The translations under genes were made by a program, and so were the position numbers. A stretch of DNA of 64,000 bases, taken from the NCBI RefSeq assembly GCF_022436705.1, contig NZ_JAKUHT010000008.1, positions 1 through 64,000 of the forward strand, written 5' to 3'. The notes under the pieces were generated by a model. The model had not been told where the DNA came from. It did not search any database and worked only from the letters and a program-made list of their open reading frames with translations. Source of the DNA: Nocardioides sp. CFH 31398 (GTDB lineage: Bacteria > Actinomycetota > Actinomycetes > Propionibacteriales > Nocardioidaceae). This document shows, piece after piece, positions 34,651-43,799 of this stretch (position 1 is the stretch's first letter; each line of letters begins with the position of its first letter).

Positions 34651-35853
34651 GTGGCTCTCCCCGCGACCCCCGGACCTGCCCCCGGCCGCGCTCCCCGCAC
34701 CGCCGTCATCGGCGGCGGTCAGCTCGCCCGGATGATGGCGACCCCCGCCGCCGAGCTCGCGCTCCCGCTCCGCCTGCTCGCCGAGGGGCCCGACGTCGCC
34801 GCGGCGCAGGTCATCGGCGACGTCGTCGTCGGGGACCACACCGACCTCGCCGACCTCCGCCGTGCGGCCGAGGGCTGCGCGGTGGTCACGTTCGACCACG
34901 AGCACGTCCCCACCGAGCACCTCCGCGCGCTCGAGGCCGACGGCCTCGCCGTCCGGCCCGGACCCGACGCGCTCGTCCACGCCCAGGACAAGATCGTGAT
35001 GCGTGAGCGGCTCACCGCGCTCGGCGTCCCCTGCCCGCGCCACGCGGTCGTCACCGACGCCGCGGAGGTCGAGGCGTTCGGGCTGCCGTGCGTGCTCAAG
35101 ACCAGCCGGGGCGGCTACGACGGCAAGGGCGTGTGGGTGGTCCGCTCCGCCGAGGAGTCGGCGGCGGCGTTCGAGGCCGCGGCGGCGTCCGGCGTCCGGG
35201 TGCTCGCCGAGGAGCTCGTCGACTTCCGGCGCGAGCTCTCCGCCCTCGTGGCGCGCTCGCCGAGCGGTCAGGCCGCGGCGTACCCGGTCGTCGCCTCGCT
35301 GCAGACCAACGGCATCTGCCACGAGGTCGTCGCGCCCGCGCCGGACCTCGACCCCGAGCTGTCGGCGCACGCCCAGGAGGTCGCGCTGCGCGTCGCGGGC
35401 GAGCTCGGCGTCGTCGGGATCCTCGCGGTGGAGCTCTTCGAGACCGCCCCCACGTCGACGGAGCCCGGCCGGATCCTGGTCAACGAGCTCGCGATGCGGC
35501 CCCACAACACCGGCCACTGGACGCAGGACGGCGCCGTGACCAGCCAGTTCGAGAACCACCTGCGCGCCGTCCTCGACCTGCCGCTCGGCTCCCCGGCGCC
35601 GCGCGAGCGCTGGACGGTGATGGTCAACATCCTGGGGTCCGACGACCCCGACGTGGGGCGGCTCTACGACGGCTACCCCCACGCGCTGGCCCGCGACCCG
35701 CGGCTGCGCGTCCACCTGTACGGCAAGGACCTGCGGCCCGGCCGCAAGGTCGGCCACGTCAACGCGTACGGCGACGACCTCGAGGACTGCCTCGAGCGCG
35801 CCCGTCACGCCGCCGCCTGGTTCGCGGGCGAGCTGGGCAACGAGAGCGAGTGA
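34651..35853 (+). CDS. purK: 5-(carboxyamino)imidazole ribonucleotide synthase
   Basis: 400 residues, an ATP-grasp enzyme. The opening [20 protein letters not shown] is the PurK signature. [18 protein letters not shown], then [17 protein letters not shown] and [20 protein letters not shown] complete the motif set. It converts AIR, ATP and bicarbonate to N5-CAIR in purine synthesis. TAGGGT ends 7 nt before the GTG at 34651. purE follows after one base. Confidence 0.95.
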   Translation: MALPATPGPAPGRAPRTAVIGGGQLARMMATPAAELALPLRLLAEGPDVAAAQVIGDVVVGDHTDLADLRRAAEGCAVVTFDHEHVPTEHLRALEADGLAVRPGPDALVHAQDKIVMRERLTALGVPCPRHAVVTDAAEVEAFGLPCVLKTSRGGYDGKGVWVVRSAEESAAAFEAAAASGVRVLAEELVDFRRELSALVARSPSGQAAAYPVVASLQTNGICHEVVAPAPDLDPELSAHAQEVALRVAGELGVVGILAVELFETAPTSTEPGRILVNELAMRPHNTGHWTQDGAVTSQFENHLRAVLDLPLGSPAPRERWTVMVNILGSDDPDVGRLYDGYPHALARDPRLRVHLYGKDLRPGRKVGHVNAYGDDLEDCLERARHAAAWFAGELGNESE

Positions 35854-35854
35854 G

Positions 35855-36397
35855 ATGAGCGAGAACAGCCAGGCCACGAACGGCGCCCGCGTCGGGATCG
35901 TCATGGGCTCCGACTCCGACTGGCCCGTCATGGAGGCCGCCGGCGAGGCCCTCACCGAGCTCGGCGTGACGTGGGAGGCGGACGTCGTCTCCGCGCACCG
36001 CATGCCCGAGGACATGCTCGCCTGGGGCCGCGACGCCGCCGACCGCGGGCTCCGGGTCGTCGTCGCCGGCGCCGGCGGTGCCGCGCACCTGCCCGGGATG
36101 CTCGCCTCGGTGACCCCGCTGCCGGTGATCGGTGTGCCCGTGCCGCTGCGCCACCTCGACGGGATGGACTCGCTGCTGTCGATCGTGCAGATGCCCGCCG
36201 GGGTCCCCGTGGCCACCGTCGGCGTCGGCAACGCCCGCAACGCCGGGCTGCTCGCCGCACGGATCCTGGGCGCGGACGACGAGGCGCTGCGCGGGCGGAT
36301 GGTCGAGTTCCAGGCCGCGCTGCGCGAGACCGCCCGCGAGAAGGGCGGCGTGGTGCGCCGCGCCTCCGGCGGCGAGCGGCCGCGGACGGGGTTCTGA
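35855..36397 (+). CDS. purE: N5-carboxyaminoimidazole ribonucleotide mutase
   Basis: 180 residues of the class I PurE fold. [20 protein letters not shown] is the phosphate loop, [19 protein letters not shown] carries the catalytic histidine, and [20 protein letters not shown] closes the site. The 30-residue C-terminal tail is charged. It moves the carboxylate of N5-CAIR to C4 of AIR, completing the step begun by PurK, the gene just upstream. Its stop codon overlaps the likely CTG start of the next gene. Confidence 0.95.
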   Translation: MSENSQATNGARVGIVMGSDSDWPVMEAAGEALTELGVTWEADVVSAHRMPEDMLAWGRDAADRGLRVVVAGAGGAAHLPGMLASVTPLPVIGVPVPLRHLDGMDSLLSIVQMPAGVPVATVGVGNARNAGLLAARILGADDEALRGRMVEFQAALRETAREKGGVVRRASGGERPRTGF

Positions 36398-37578
36398 GCC
36401 CCGAGGTCGCACCCACCGCCCCCGTCGTACGCCGCGGGCGGCTGCTGGGCCTGGACGTCGCGCGCTGCGTGGCCCTGCTCGGCATGGTCGCCACCCACGT
36501 GGCGGCCGAGCGTGACCCCGACGGCTCGATCAGCGCGCTGCACTGGCTCGCGAGCGGACGCGCGTCGGCGCTGTTCGCCGTCCTCGCCGGCGTCACGCTC
36601 GCGCTCGGCACCGGCGGACGCGTGCCCGTCGTCGGCCGGGAGCGGGCGGCCCGGAGCGCGGGCTTCGCCGTCCGGGCGCTCCTGGTGGCGCTGCTGGGGT
36701 TGGCGCTGGGCGGCCTGCCGTCCGGGCTGGCGATCATCCTCACCTACTACGGCGTGCTGTTCCTGCTCGGTCTGCCGTTCGTCGGGCTACGGGCCGGACC
36801 GCTGCTGGCCCTGGCCGCCGTCTGGTGCGTCGTCGCACCCGTGCTCTCCGAGGTGGTGCGGCCGCTGCTGCCCGAGCGGGGCTTCGACAGCCCGGACCTG
36901 CTCGCCCTCGCCGAGCCGGGCCGGCTGGTCTCCGAGCTGCTGTTCACCGGCTACTACCCGGCTGTGCCCTGGTTGACCTACCTGTTGGTCGGGATGGCCG
37001 TGGGCCGGATGGACCTGCGGCGCCCCGCCGTCGCCGCGGCGCTCGCGGTGGGAGGTCTCGTGGTGGCCGCCGCGGCCACGGCCGTCTCGCGGCTGCTGGT
37101 GGCCGGCGAGGTCGCCCGGAGGCTCGCCGCCGAGCTCGCCATCCCGGTCCGTCCCGGCGACCTGGACCGCGCCCTGTCCTTCGGCCTGCCGGGGACGACC
37201 CCGACCGGCGGCTCGTGGCAGTGGTTGCTCACGGCGGCGCCCCACAGCGCGACGCCGTTCGACCTCGCCGCGACCGTCGGCAGCTCGCTGCTGATGATCG
37301 GACTCTGCCTGCTGCTGTGCGGCTCCCTGCCGGCCGGGCCCGGCCGCGCCGTCGAGGTGCTGTTCGGCGCCGGCCGGTCGACGCTCACCCTCTACAGCCT
37401 CCACGTCGTCCTGCGGACCCCCGACGTCCCACCCGGCGACGACCCCACCGACCTCGTGTGGCACGTGCTCGTCCTGCTCGCCATCGGCGCCGTCCTGGCC
37501 GCCGCCCGCCGCCGCGGCCCCCTCGAGGCCGCCGTCGGCACGGTCAGCACCGCCGTCGCGGACGCCGTCCGCCGGTAG
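36394..37578 (+). CDS. Membrane acyltransferase-like protein (DUF1624/DUF418 type)
   Basis: About 394 residues with some ten membrane helices. The first helix carries [20 protein letters not shown] followed by THV, the heparan-glucosaminide acetyltransferase-like (DUF1624) opener. The C-terminal [13 protein letters not shown] resembles DUF418 proteins. Such proteins probably acylate extracytoplasmic sugars; the substrate is unknown. The start is a problem: no ATG, GTG or TTG lies close enough before helix 1. A CTG at 36394 overlaps the purE stop as CTGA, mirroring the ATGA/GTGA couplings elsewhere. The ATG at 36484 would delete half of helix 1. Confidence 0.75.
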   Translation: MSPEVAPTAPVVRRGRLLGLDVARCVALLGMVATHVAAERDPDGSISALHWLASGRASALFAVLAGVTLALGTGGRVPVVGRERAARSAGFAVRALLVALLGLALGGLPSGLAIILTYYGVLFLLGLPFVGLRAGPLLALAAVWCVVAPVLSEVVRPLLPERGFDSPDLLALAEPGRLVSELLFTGYYPAVPWLTYLLVGMAVGRMDLRRPAVAAALAVGGLVVAAAATAVSRLLVAGEVARRLAAELAIPVRPGDLDRALSFGLPGTTPTGGSWQWLLTAAPHSATPFDLAATVGSSLLMIGLCLLLCGSLPAGPGRAVEVLFGAGRSTLTLYSLHVVLRTPDVPPGDDPTDLVWHVLVLLAIGAVLAAARRRGPLEAAVGTVSTAVADAVRR

Positions 37579-37580
37579 TC

Positions 37581-38010
37581 ACGCCGAGTCGGCCCGAACG
37601 GTCGCGTCAGGGACGCCGAGTCGTCCCGAACGGTTGCGTCGGGGACGCCGAGTCGGCCCGAACGGTTGCGTCAGGGGCGCCGAGTCGTCCCGAACGGTTG
37701 CGTCCGGGGCGCCGAGTCGGCCCGAACGGTTGCGTCAGGGGCGCCGAGTCGGCCCGAACGGTCGCGTCAGGGGCGCCGAGTCGGCCCGAACGGTCGCGTC
37801 AGGGACGCCGAGTCGGCCCGAACGGTCGCGTCAGGGACGCCGAGTCGTCTCGAACTCCTGGCTCAGGGGGCGCGGAGTCGGGGTTGTATGGCGTGTGTTC
37901 GGGCCGACTCGGCGTCGTGGGGGCGTGTGTTCGGGCCGACTCGGCGTTGTGGGGGCGTGTGTTCGGGCCGACTCGGCGTTGTGGGGGCGTGCGTTCGGGC
38001 CGACTCGGGG
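37581..38010. repeat. Two opposed arrays of a 32-bp repeat
   Basis: Left array: nine tandem units of exactly 32 bp start at 37581, 37613, 37645, 37677, 37709, 37741, 37773, 37805 and 37837. The core is ACGCCGAGTCGGCCCGAAC, and the last unit is degraded. Right array: four units at the same 32-bp period, with TGTTCGGGCCGACTCGG starting at 37896, 37928 and 37960 and a variant at 37992. They are the reverse complement of the left core. The whole unit repeats and no spacers exist, so it is not CRISPR. The arrays fill the gap between two convergent genes and could fold into a very long hairpin. Confidence 0.92.
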
Positions 38011-38424
38011 TCAGGGGCGCTTGCGCCACTCGATGGCGGGGCAGGTGTCCATGACCATCGCGACGCCGGCGGCGGTGGTCCGCTCGAAGGCGGCCTCGTC
38101 GACGACGCCGAGCTGGAACCACACGCCCCTCGCGCCGATCTCGACGGCCTGGTCGGCGAAGGGGCCGGCCTGCTCGGAGCGGCGGAACACGTCGACGACG
38201 TCGACGGGGAACGGGATGTCGGCGAGGTCGCGGAAGCCCGGCTCGCCCAGCACCTCCTGGGCCCGCGGGTGCACCGGGACGATGCGCTTGCCGCGCTCCT
38301 GCAGCAGCTGCGCGATCGAGTACGCCGTCCGGCTCGGGTCGCCACCGAGGCCGACGACCGCCCACGTCTCCGCCTCGTCCAGCATCAGCCTGATCGCCTC
38401 GGGGTCCTGCCAACTCCTGCTCAT
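38011..38424 (-). CDS. CoA-binding domain protein (YccU type)
   Basis: 137 residues, a single CoA_binding_2 Rossmann domain: WAVVGLGGDPSRTAYSIAQL is the nucleotide loop, KRIVPVHPRAQEVLGEPGF follows, and GARGVWFQLGVVDEAAFERT then MDTCPAIEW closes it. Proteins of this size are annotated as CoA-binding and lack a catalytic partner domain; their role is unknown. TACAGT (minus strand, 38436-38431) ends 6 nt before the ATG at 38424. It diverges from the dienelactone hydrolase gene with only 23 bp between start codons. Its stop abuts the 32-bp repeat array. Confidence 0.88.
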   Translation of the reverse strand: MSRSWQDPEAIRLMLDEAETWAVVGLGGDPSRTAYSIAQLLQERGKRIVPVHPRAQEVLGEPGFRDLADIPFPVDVVDVFRRSEQAGPFADQAVEIGARGVWFQLGVVDEAAFERTTAAGVAMVMDTCPAIEWRKRP

Positions 38425-38447
38425 CCCACGACTGTAGGTTCCGGGGC
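38425..38447. promoter_or_regulatory. Symmetric divergent promoter with overlapping -10 elements
   Basis: ACTGTAGGTT at 38431-38440 encodes TACAGT on the minus strand and TAGGTT on the plus strand, sharing the TA at 38435-38436. The hexamers end 6 nt and 7 nt from the two ATG codons. Polymerase could use only one direction at a time. Confidence 0.65.
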
Positions 38448-39188
38448 ATGGGTGAGCGCATCGGCATCGACGGTCCCGACGGCGCCACGGTCGAGGCCTA
38501 CCTCACCGCCGGACCGCAGGGTGGGCCCGGCGTCCTACTGTGCATGGACGCCATCGGCCTGCGCCCGCGGCTCGAGGAGATGGCCGACGAGATCGCCTCC
38601 TGGGGGCACACGGTGCTCGTCCCGAACCTCTTCCACCGCTTCGGCCCCGCCGACGAGCTGGCGCCCGAGGGCGACCTGACGGCGCCCGGCGCGCGGGAGG
38701 CGTTCTTCGGGGGTGCGATGCAGCGGGTCCGCGGCTACACCCCCGACCAGGCCGTCGCCGACACCCGCGCCGGCGTCGCCGCGCTCCGCGCCCACGGCCT
38801 CACCGGCCCGATCGGCGTCCACGGCTACTGCATGGGTGCCGCCGTCGCCGTCCGCGCCGCCGGCGACCAGCCGGACGACGTCGCCGCGTGCGGCGGCTTC
38901 CACGGCGGCGGGCTCGTCACCGACGCCGACGACAGCCCCCACCGCACCCTCGCGTCCGCGCGGGCGGCGTTCGCCTTCGGCCACGCCGACCAGGACTCCT
39001 CCATGCCGCCCGAGGCCGTCGCCGAGCTCGGCCGGACCCTCGAGGACCTCGGCCTCGACGCCGTCAACGAGGTGTACGCCGGCGCCGCCCACGGCTACAC
39101 GATGGCCGACACCTCGGTGTACGACGCCGACGCGACGGCGCGCCACTTCCGCACGCTGCGCGACCTCTACGCGCCGCTGCGCGGCTGA
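38448..39188 (+). CDS. Dienelactone hydrolase family protein
   Basis: 246 residues of the alpha/beta hydrolase fold. The cysteine nucleophile elbow is IGVHGYCMGAAVAVRA, the acid is in FGHADQDSSMPPEA and the histidine in YAGAAHGYTMADTSVYDA, giving the Cys-Asp-His triad of the family. Known members open dienelactones in aromatic degradation, but this group is broad and no catechol pathway genes are near, so the substrate is open. The ATG at 38448 starts a predicted leaderless message. Confidence 0.88.
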   Translation: MGERIGIDGPDGATVEAYLTAGPQGGPGVLLCMDAIGLRPRLEEMADEIASWGHTVLVPNLFHRFGPADELAPEGDLTAPGAREAFFGGAMQRVRGYTPDQAVADTRAGVAALRAHGLTGPIGVHGYCMGAAVAVRAAGDQPDDVAACGGFHGGGLVTDADDSPHRTLASARAAFAFGHADQDSSMPPEAVAELGRTLEDLGLDAVNEVYAGAAHGYTMADTSVYDADATARHFRTLRDLYAPLRG

Positions 39189-39234
39189 GGCGGACCCGCC
39201 CCGGCGGAGCCGCGGACGACCCGAACCGCGCCGA

Positions 39235-40110
39235 CTACTCGAACAGCTCCGGCGCGTCCGACGCCCGGCCGGTGAACTCCGGGGCGCGCTTCTCGAGGAA
39301 CGCGGCGACGCCCTCCTTGCCGTCCCGCGTCGAGGCGTGGAACATCGCCACGGAGTCGGCGCGGTGCGCCTCCTCAGGGTGCCGGGCGCCGAGCCCGGCG
39401 TACATCAGCCGCCGCGTCATCGCGATCGCGGTGGGGGAGCGGTGCTCGGTGAACCGTCGGGCCAGGGCGTACGCCGCGTCGAGCAGCTCCTCCGGCTCGT
39501 GCAGCGACCGCACGAGGCCACCCTGGTGCGCCTCCTCGGCGCTCAGGATGTCGGCCGCGTAGCTCCACTCCAGGGCCCGGGAGATGCCGACGATGCGGGG
39601 GAGGTACCAGGACGACGCCGCCTCGGGCACGATGCCGAGCCGTCCGAAGACGAACCCGATGCGCGCGGACGTCGAGGCGAGCCGCACGTCCATCGGCAGC
39701 GTCATCGTCGCGCCGATGCCGACCGCCGCCCCGTTGATCGCGGCGATCACCGGCTTGTCGCACTCGCGGACCGCGAGCGTCACCCGGCCGCCGAGGTCGC
39801 GGACACCGGTGACGACGTCGGGGTCCTCGAACCGCTCGCGCAGCAGGGCCGGGGTGACCTCGGCGTCCTCGTCGAGGCCGAACACGTTGCCGTCGGAGCT
39901 GAGGTCCATGCCCGCGCAGAACGCCCGCCCGGCGCCGGTGACCACGACCGCACCGACCGCGTCGTCCGCGGAGGCGCGGCCGTAGGCGTCGATGAGCTCG
40001 CCGCACATGGCGACGGTGAAGGAGTTCAGGGCGTCCGGCCGGTCCAGCGTCAGCGTGAGGACGCCGTCGTCCACGGACCAGTCGAGGGTGTCGTACCCGG
40101 GGTCGCTCAC
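39235..40110 (-). CDS. Enoyl-CoA hydratase/isomerase family protein
   Basis: 291 residues of the crotonase fold. TLTLDRPDALNSFTVAMCGE opens it, GAGRAFCAGMDLSSDG is the first oxyanion segment, and INGAAVGIGATMTLPMDVRL the second. GRLGIVPEAASSWYLPRIVG carries one catalytic glutamate position. Family members hydrate enoyl-CoA or isomerise its double bond; the acyl chain is not known. The GTG at 40110 overlaps the stop of the upstream LCP gene (GTGA), an odd pairing for a lipid enzyme. Confidence 0.88.
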   Translation of the reverse strand: MSDPGYDTLDWSVDDGVLTLTLDRPDALNSFTVAMCGELIDAYGRASADDAVGAVVVTGAGRAFCAGMDLSSDGNVFGLDEDAEVTPALLRERFEDPDVVTGVRDLGGRVTLAVRECDKPVIAAINGAAVGIGATMTLPMDVRLASTSARIGFVFGRLGIVPEAASSWYLPRIVGISRALEWSYAADILSAEEAHQGGLVRSLHEPEELLDAAYALARRFTEHRSPTAIAMTRRLMYAGLGARHPEEAHRADSVAMFHASTRDGKEGVAAFLEKRAPEFTGRASDAPELFE

Positions 40111-41501
40111 TGGCCCTCCAGCCCGGACGGCGTGCACAGCTGGCGGCCGATCCGCTCGGTCTCGTCGTTGCGGATGCGGTTGAACATCTCCTCCGACCTC
40201 TCCGCGTCCCAGTTCACCTCGAGGTCGGCGATGGGCACGCCGCAGGTCAGGCCGTTCTCGCCGTCGACCCGGGTCATCGCGAAGGCGAAGCGGCCGAGGG
40301 CGAAGGGTCCGGTCCCGTCGCTGACCCGCAGCGAGCCGGCGGCGGCGATGTTGAGGCGCCACCAGCGCAGCGGGTTCAGCACCGACCAGGGCGAGAACAC
40401 CTTCGCGCCGACCGCTGAGACGACCTCGCGCTGGTTCTCGGCGCGCTGGATGTCGCTGGTCGCGAACTTGCGGGTCCGGGCGTAGCCGAGGGCCTCGGTC
40501 CCGTCGACCTCCTGGCAGCCCCTCCGGATGTCGAGGTTGGCCAGCGGGTCGTCGATGGCCTGGTCGGGGCAGATCTCGATGCCGCCGACCCCGTCGATGA
40601 TGTTGACGAAGCCGCCGAACCCGATCTCCACGAAGTGGTCGATGCGGATGCCGGTGTTGGACTCGACGGTGTCGACCAGCAGCTCGGGGCCGCCGATCGC
40701 GAACGCCGCGTTGATCTTGTTGGTGCCCTCGCCGGGGATGTCGACGATCGAGTCGCGAGGGATCGACATCAGCAGGTTCGGGCCGCTGCCGACGTGCAGC
40801 AGCATGATCGTGTCGGTACGCCGCCCGGCGGCGTCGCCGGTGCCCAGCTCCTGACGCTCCTCCTCCGAGAGGTCCTCGCGGGAGTCGCTGCCGACGAGCA
40901 GGTAGTTGGTGCCCGGCTGGCTGTCGAGGCGGTCGTCGCCGAACGCGTCGATCCGGTCGATGCGGAAGTAGGCGATGATCGGCACCGCGACCAGGAAGAC
41001 GAGCCACGCCACCAGCAGCAGCACCAGGTAGCGGGGCCGGAAGCGGAAGCCCCGTCTCGTGCGCTGCGTCCTCGGCTGGGGAGCCCGGGCCGGGGCAGGA
41101 GCCGGCGCGGGACGCCGGCTCGGCGGCTCGCCGCCGCGGCCCACGGCGGGCATCGACTGGGTCGAGCCCACGCCCTGCGAGCCACCCTGCGACCCGCCGG
41201 GCGGGCCGTACAGGTCGTAGGGGTCACGGCCGGCGGGCTGTTGCGGGGGCGAGGCGGGTGGGGGAGCGCCGCCGGACTGCGGTCGGAAGACCTGCGTGGC
41301 CTCGTCGTCCGGACCGGTCGACGCCTGGCTCGACGGCTGGCCCGACGGCTGGCTCGACGGCTGGGCGGGGCGCGGGGCGGTGCCGCCGCCCTGCGGCGCG
41401 CCGTCGCCGGAGCCCGGGGCCGTGGAGGTGCCGTAGAGCCAGTCGTACTCGGGCGTGCCCCTCTGGGGTCCCTGCCCTCCGCCCTCCGGCCGATCTGCCA
41501 T
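40107..41501 (-). CDS. LCP (LytR-CpsA-Psr) family wall-polymer ligase
   Basis: 464 residues. A cytoplasmic Pro/Gln/Ser-rich N-terminus of about 150 residues precedes one membrane helix (YLVLLLVAWLVFLVAVPIIA). The LCP domain follows: RRTDTIMLLHVGSGPNLLMS, then IPRDSIVDIPGEGTNKINAA, GGPELLVDTVESNTGIRIDH and ALGYARTRKFATSDIQRAEN with the conserved arginines. LCP enzymes transfer polyprenyl-phosphate-linked glycans onto peptidoglycan. The galactan-type locus at 44.7-51.3 kb is a likely source of the polymer. TACGGT (minus strand) ends 6 nt before the ATG. Confidence 0.92.
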   Translation of the reverse strand: MADRPEGGGQGPQRGTPEYDWLYGTSTAPGSGDGAPQGGGTAPRPAQPSSQPSGQPSSQASTGPDDEATQVFRPQSGGAPPPASPPQQPAGRDPYDLYGPPGGSQGGSQGVGSTQSMPAVGRGGEPPSRRPAPAPAPARAPQPRTQRTRRGFRFRPRYLVLLLVAWLVFLVAVPIIAYFRIDRIDAFGDDRLDSQPGTNYLLVGSDSREDLSEEERQELGTGDAAGRRTDTIMLLHVGSGPNLLMSIPRDSIVDIPGEGTNKINAAFAIGGPELLVDTVESNTGIRIDHFVEIGFGGFVNIIDGVGGIEICPDQAIDDPLANLDIRRGCQEVDGTEALGYARTRKFATSDIQRAENQREVVSAVGAKVFSPWSVLNPLRWWRLNIAAAGSLRVSDGTGPFALGRFAFAMTRVDGENGLTCGVPIADLEVNWDAERSEEMFNRIRNDETERIGRQLCTPSGLEGQ

Positions 41502-41554
41502 GCGGTGACCGTACCGGGCGCACCACCCGCGACGGGGCGAGGCACGATGGCGGC

Positions 41555-42160
41555 GTGCCCCACGACGACGCGACCCTCCCGGGGTCGCGTGACTGGCGCA
41601 GCACCCGCACCGAGCGGCTGCTGCTCGACGCCTACGGGCCCGGCGACCTCGCGGCGCTCGCGGCGCTGCACGCCGACGCCCGCGTCTGGGGGCACTACCC
41701 CCGGGGCCGTCACACCGACGTGTCCAGGACCGCCGCGATGGCGGCCGCCGACGCCGCGTGGTGGCGCCGTGACGGCCTCGCGCCGTGGTCGGTCCGCCTC
41801 GCCGACGCCGGCCCCGGCTCGCCCGTCGTCGGACGGGTGGGGTGCTCGGTGCCGGACGGCAGGCCGTGGTGGAACCTCTACTACCGGCTCGCGCCCGCCG
41901 TGCAGGGCTCCGGCCTGGCGGTGGAGGCCGCCCGCCACGCCCTCGCGGCCGCGCACGCCGTCGACCCGGACCGGCCCGTCCTGGCGTTCCTCGTCGAGCA
42001 CAACGCCGGCTCCCGGCGGACGGCGGAGGCCCTCGGGCTGCGCCTCGTCCACCGCGGCCCCGACCAGGGCAACCCCGACCCGGACGCCGTCCGCCTCGTG
42101 TTCCTCGACCGCGACCCCACCGACGCCGTCCGCGCGGCCATCGACGGCCTCCGGGTCTGA
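41555..42160 (+). CDS. GNAT-family N-acetyltransferase
   Basis: 201 residues. RTERLLLDAYGPGDLAALAA opens a RimJ/RimL-like GNAT domain. NLYYRLAPAVQGSGLAVEAA contains the acetyl-CoA loop, with Q-G-S-G in place of the usual Q/R-x-x-G-x-G/A. VLAFLVEHNAGSRRTAEALG followed by LRLV is the typical last part (HNxxSxxxxExLGF). It acetylates an unknown amine. The GTG at 41555 diverges from the LCP gene by 53 bp. CACGAT, a weak -10, ends 6 nt upstream. Confidence 0.82.
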   Translation: MPHDDATLPGSRDWRSTRTERLLLDAYGPGDLAALAALHADARVWGHYPRGRHTDVSRTAAMAAADAAWWRRDGLAPWSVRLADAGPGSPVVGRVGCSVPDGRPWWNLYYRLAPAVQGSGLAVEAARHALAAAHAVDPDRPVLAFLVEHNAGSRRTAEALGLRLVHRGPDQGNPDPDAVRLVFLDRDPTDAVRAAIDGLRV

Positions 42161-42242
42161 GGCGGCCGGCGGACGTCGACCACCGGACGGCGACCAGCCT
42201 CACCCTGAAGTTCAGGTCGAGGGTTCGGCGCGCCGTCGGCCC

Positions 42243-42269
42243 TGTGACAGGTGTGGCTGGTGATACTGA
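42243..42269 (+). promoter_or_regulatory. Three phased 9-bp repeats upstream of an LCP gene
   Basis: TGTGACAGG, TGTGGCTGG and TGATACTGA follow one another without gaps at 42243, 42252 and 42261. They match the TGTGACTGG repeats at 13614 and 51897, in front of two other wall genes. The GTCACA core on the other strand resembles reported MtrA sites. Confidence 0.6.
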
Positions 42270-42310
42270 CGGGCACGTCGCTGCTTCCTTCCCCGAGCAG
42301 AGAGGTCCCG

Positions 42311-43792
42311 ATGTCGCTCGACCGTCCTCCGGTCACCCCGCACCCCGCGGGTCCCGCCCGTCCCGGGGTGTCGCCCCGGACGTCGTCGTCCCCGGACGAC
42401 CGCGCGGCGCGGGTCCGGTTCCGTCGGGCCATCACCCTGATGCTGCTGACCCTGGTGGCCCCGGGCTCGGCGCAGCTGCTCGCGGGCAACCGCCAGGTCG
42501 GTCGCGTCGCGCTGCGGATCTGGGTCGGGCTGCTCGTGGTCGTCGCGGCGCTGCTGCTGACCGGCCTGGTCTGGCACGGGATGGTGTTCGAGCTGGCCTC
42601 CGACGTCCTGGTGCTGGGCGTCGTGCGCTTCGTCCTCATGGCCCTGGCCGTGGGGTGGGCGACCCTGTTCATGGACGCCTGGCGCCTCGGCGACCCGCTG
42701 AGCCTGCGTCAGCCGCAGCGCGTCGCGGCGGTCGGGGTGAACGGCCTGCTGTGCTTCAGCGTCGCCGGGACCCTGCTCTTCGGTGCGCACGTCGTCGGCG
42801 TGCAGCGCGAGCTCATGTCGTCGATGTTCACGAACGGGGAGGCCACGGCCGCCACCGCGGGCCGCTACAACGTGCTCCTCATGGGCGGTGACTCCGGCGA
42901 GGGCCGGGTCGGCCTGCGGCCCGACTCGATGACCGTCGCGAGCATCGACGCCGAGACCGGCCGGACCGTCCTCATCTCGCTGCCGCGCAACATGCAGAAC
43001 TTCCACTTCCGTGACGGCAGCACGATGGACAAGCAGTTCCCCGAGGGCTGGACCTGCGACGACTGCTACCTCAACGCGGTCAGCACGTGGGCCACCGACA
43101 ACGCCGGCGTGTTCAAGAAGTCCAAGAACCCCGGCATCGACGCCACCATCGACGCCATCGAGGGCATCACCGACCTCCGCATCAACTACTGGGCCATGGT
43201 CAACATGGCCGGCTTCACCGAGCTCGTGGACGCCGTCGGCGGGGTCGAGCTCAACGTCCGCGACCGGATCCCGGTCGGCGGGCTCGGCGACGACGTCGTC
43301 GGCTACATCGAGCCCGGCGTTCGCACCCTCGACGGCCACGACACGCTCTGGTTCGCCCGCGCCCGCGAGGGCTCCGACGACTACTCGCGCATGGCCCGGC
43401 AGAAGTGCGTGATGAGCGCGATGCTCGACCAGGTCAGCCCGCAGAGCGCACTGCGCAACTTCTCGGACATCGCGAAGGCCAGCTCGGCGATGATCTCGAC
43501 CGACGTCCCGGGCTCCGAGGTCGGCACCTTCGCCCAGCTCGCCCTCAAGGCGCGCTCCGAGCCGATCTCGACCGTCTCCCTCGTGCCGCCGCTCATCAAC
43601 ACCGCCGACCCGGACATCGAGCTGATCCAGAACCGCATCGCCAACGCCATCGACCGCGCCGAGGGCAAGGAGGCGCCGAAGCCGTCCCGCAAGCGCACCC
43701 GCACCCCCGCGGACATGACCGGGGGCTCGCTGGGCAACATGAGCGACGGGTACGCCGCCAACCAGGCCGAGGACCTCGGCGCGACCTGCTGA
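42311..43792 (+). CDS. LCP (LytR-CpsA-Psr) family protein with multiple TM helices
   Basis: 493 residues. Four membrane helices lie in the first 180 residues (RAITLMLLTLVAPGSAQLLA is the first), more than in a classical one-TM LCP. The LCP domain follows: RYNVLLMGGDSGEGRVGLRP, then DSMTVASIDAETGRTVLISL, PRNMQNFHF, and VDAVGGVELNVRDRIPVGGL. DTLWFARAREGSDDYSRMAR carries the conserved arginine pair. It should ligate a glycan to the wall. The ATG at 42311 has GAGAGG upstream. It leads the galactan-type cluster. Confidence 0.92.
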   Translation: MSLDRPPVTPHPAGPARPGVSPRTSSSPDDRAARVRFRRAITLMLLTLVAPGSAQLLAGNRQVGRVALRIWVGLLVVVAALLLTGLVWHGMVFELASDVLVLGVVRFVLMALAVGWATLFMDAWRLGDPLSLRQPQRVAAVGVNGLLCFSVAGTLLFGAHVVGVQRELMSSMFTNGEATAATAGRYNVLLMGGDSGEGRVGLRPDSMTVASIDAETGRTVLISLPRNMQNFHFRDGSTMDKQFPEGWTCDDCYLNAVSTWATDNAGVFKKSKNPGIDATIDAIEGITDLRINYWAMVNMAGFTELVDAVGGVELNVRDRIPVGGLGDDVVGYIEPGVRTLDGHDTLWFARAREGSDDYSRMARQKCVMSAMLDQVSPQSALRNFSDIAKASSAMISTDVPGSEVGTFAQLALKARSEPISTVSLVPPLINTADPDIELIQNRIANAIDRAEGKEAPKPSRKRTRTPADMTGGSLGNMSDGYAANQAEDLGATC

Positions 43793-43799
43793 GCCGGCG

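Noticed and set aside
37581-38010. Candidate CRISPR array
   Set aside because: The complete 32-bp unit is repeated without variable spacers, the arrays invert, and no cas gene is present.
37634-38437. Long plus-strand reading frames across the 32-bp repeats
   Set aside because: They arise because a 32-bp repeat lacks stops in some frames; there is no ribosome site and no non-repeat coding content.
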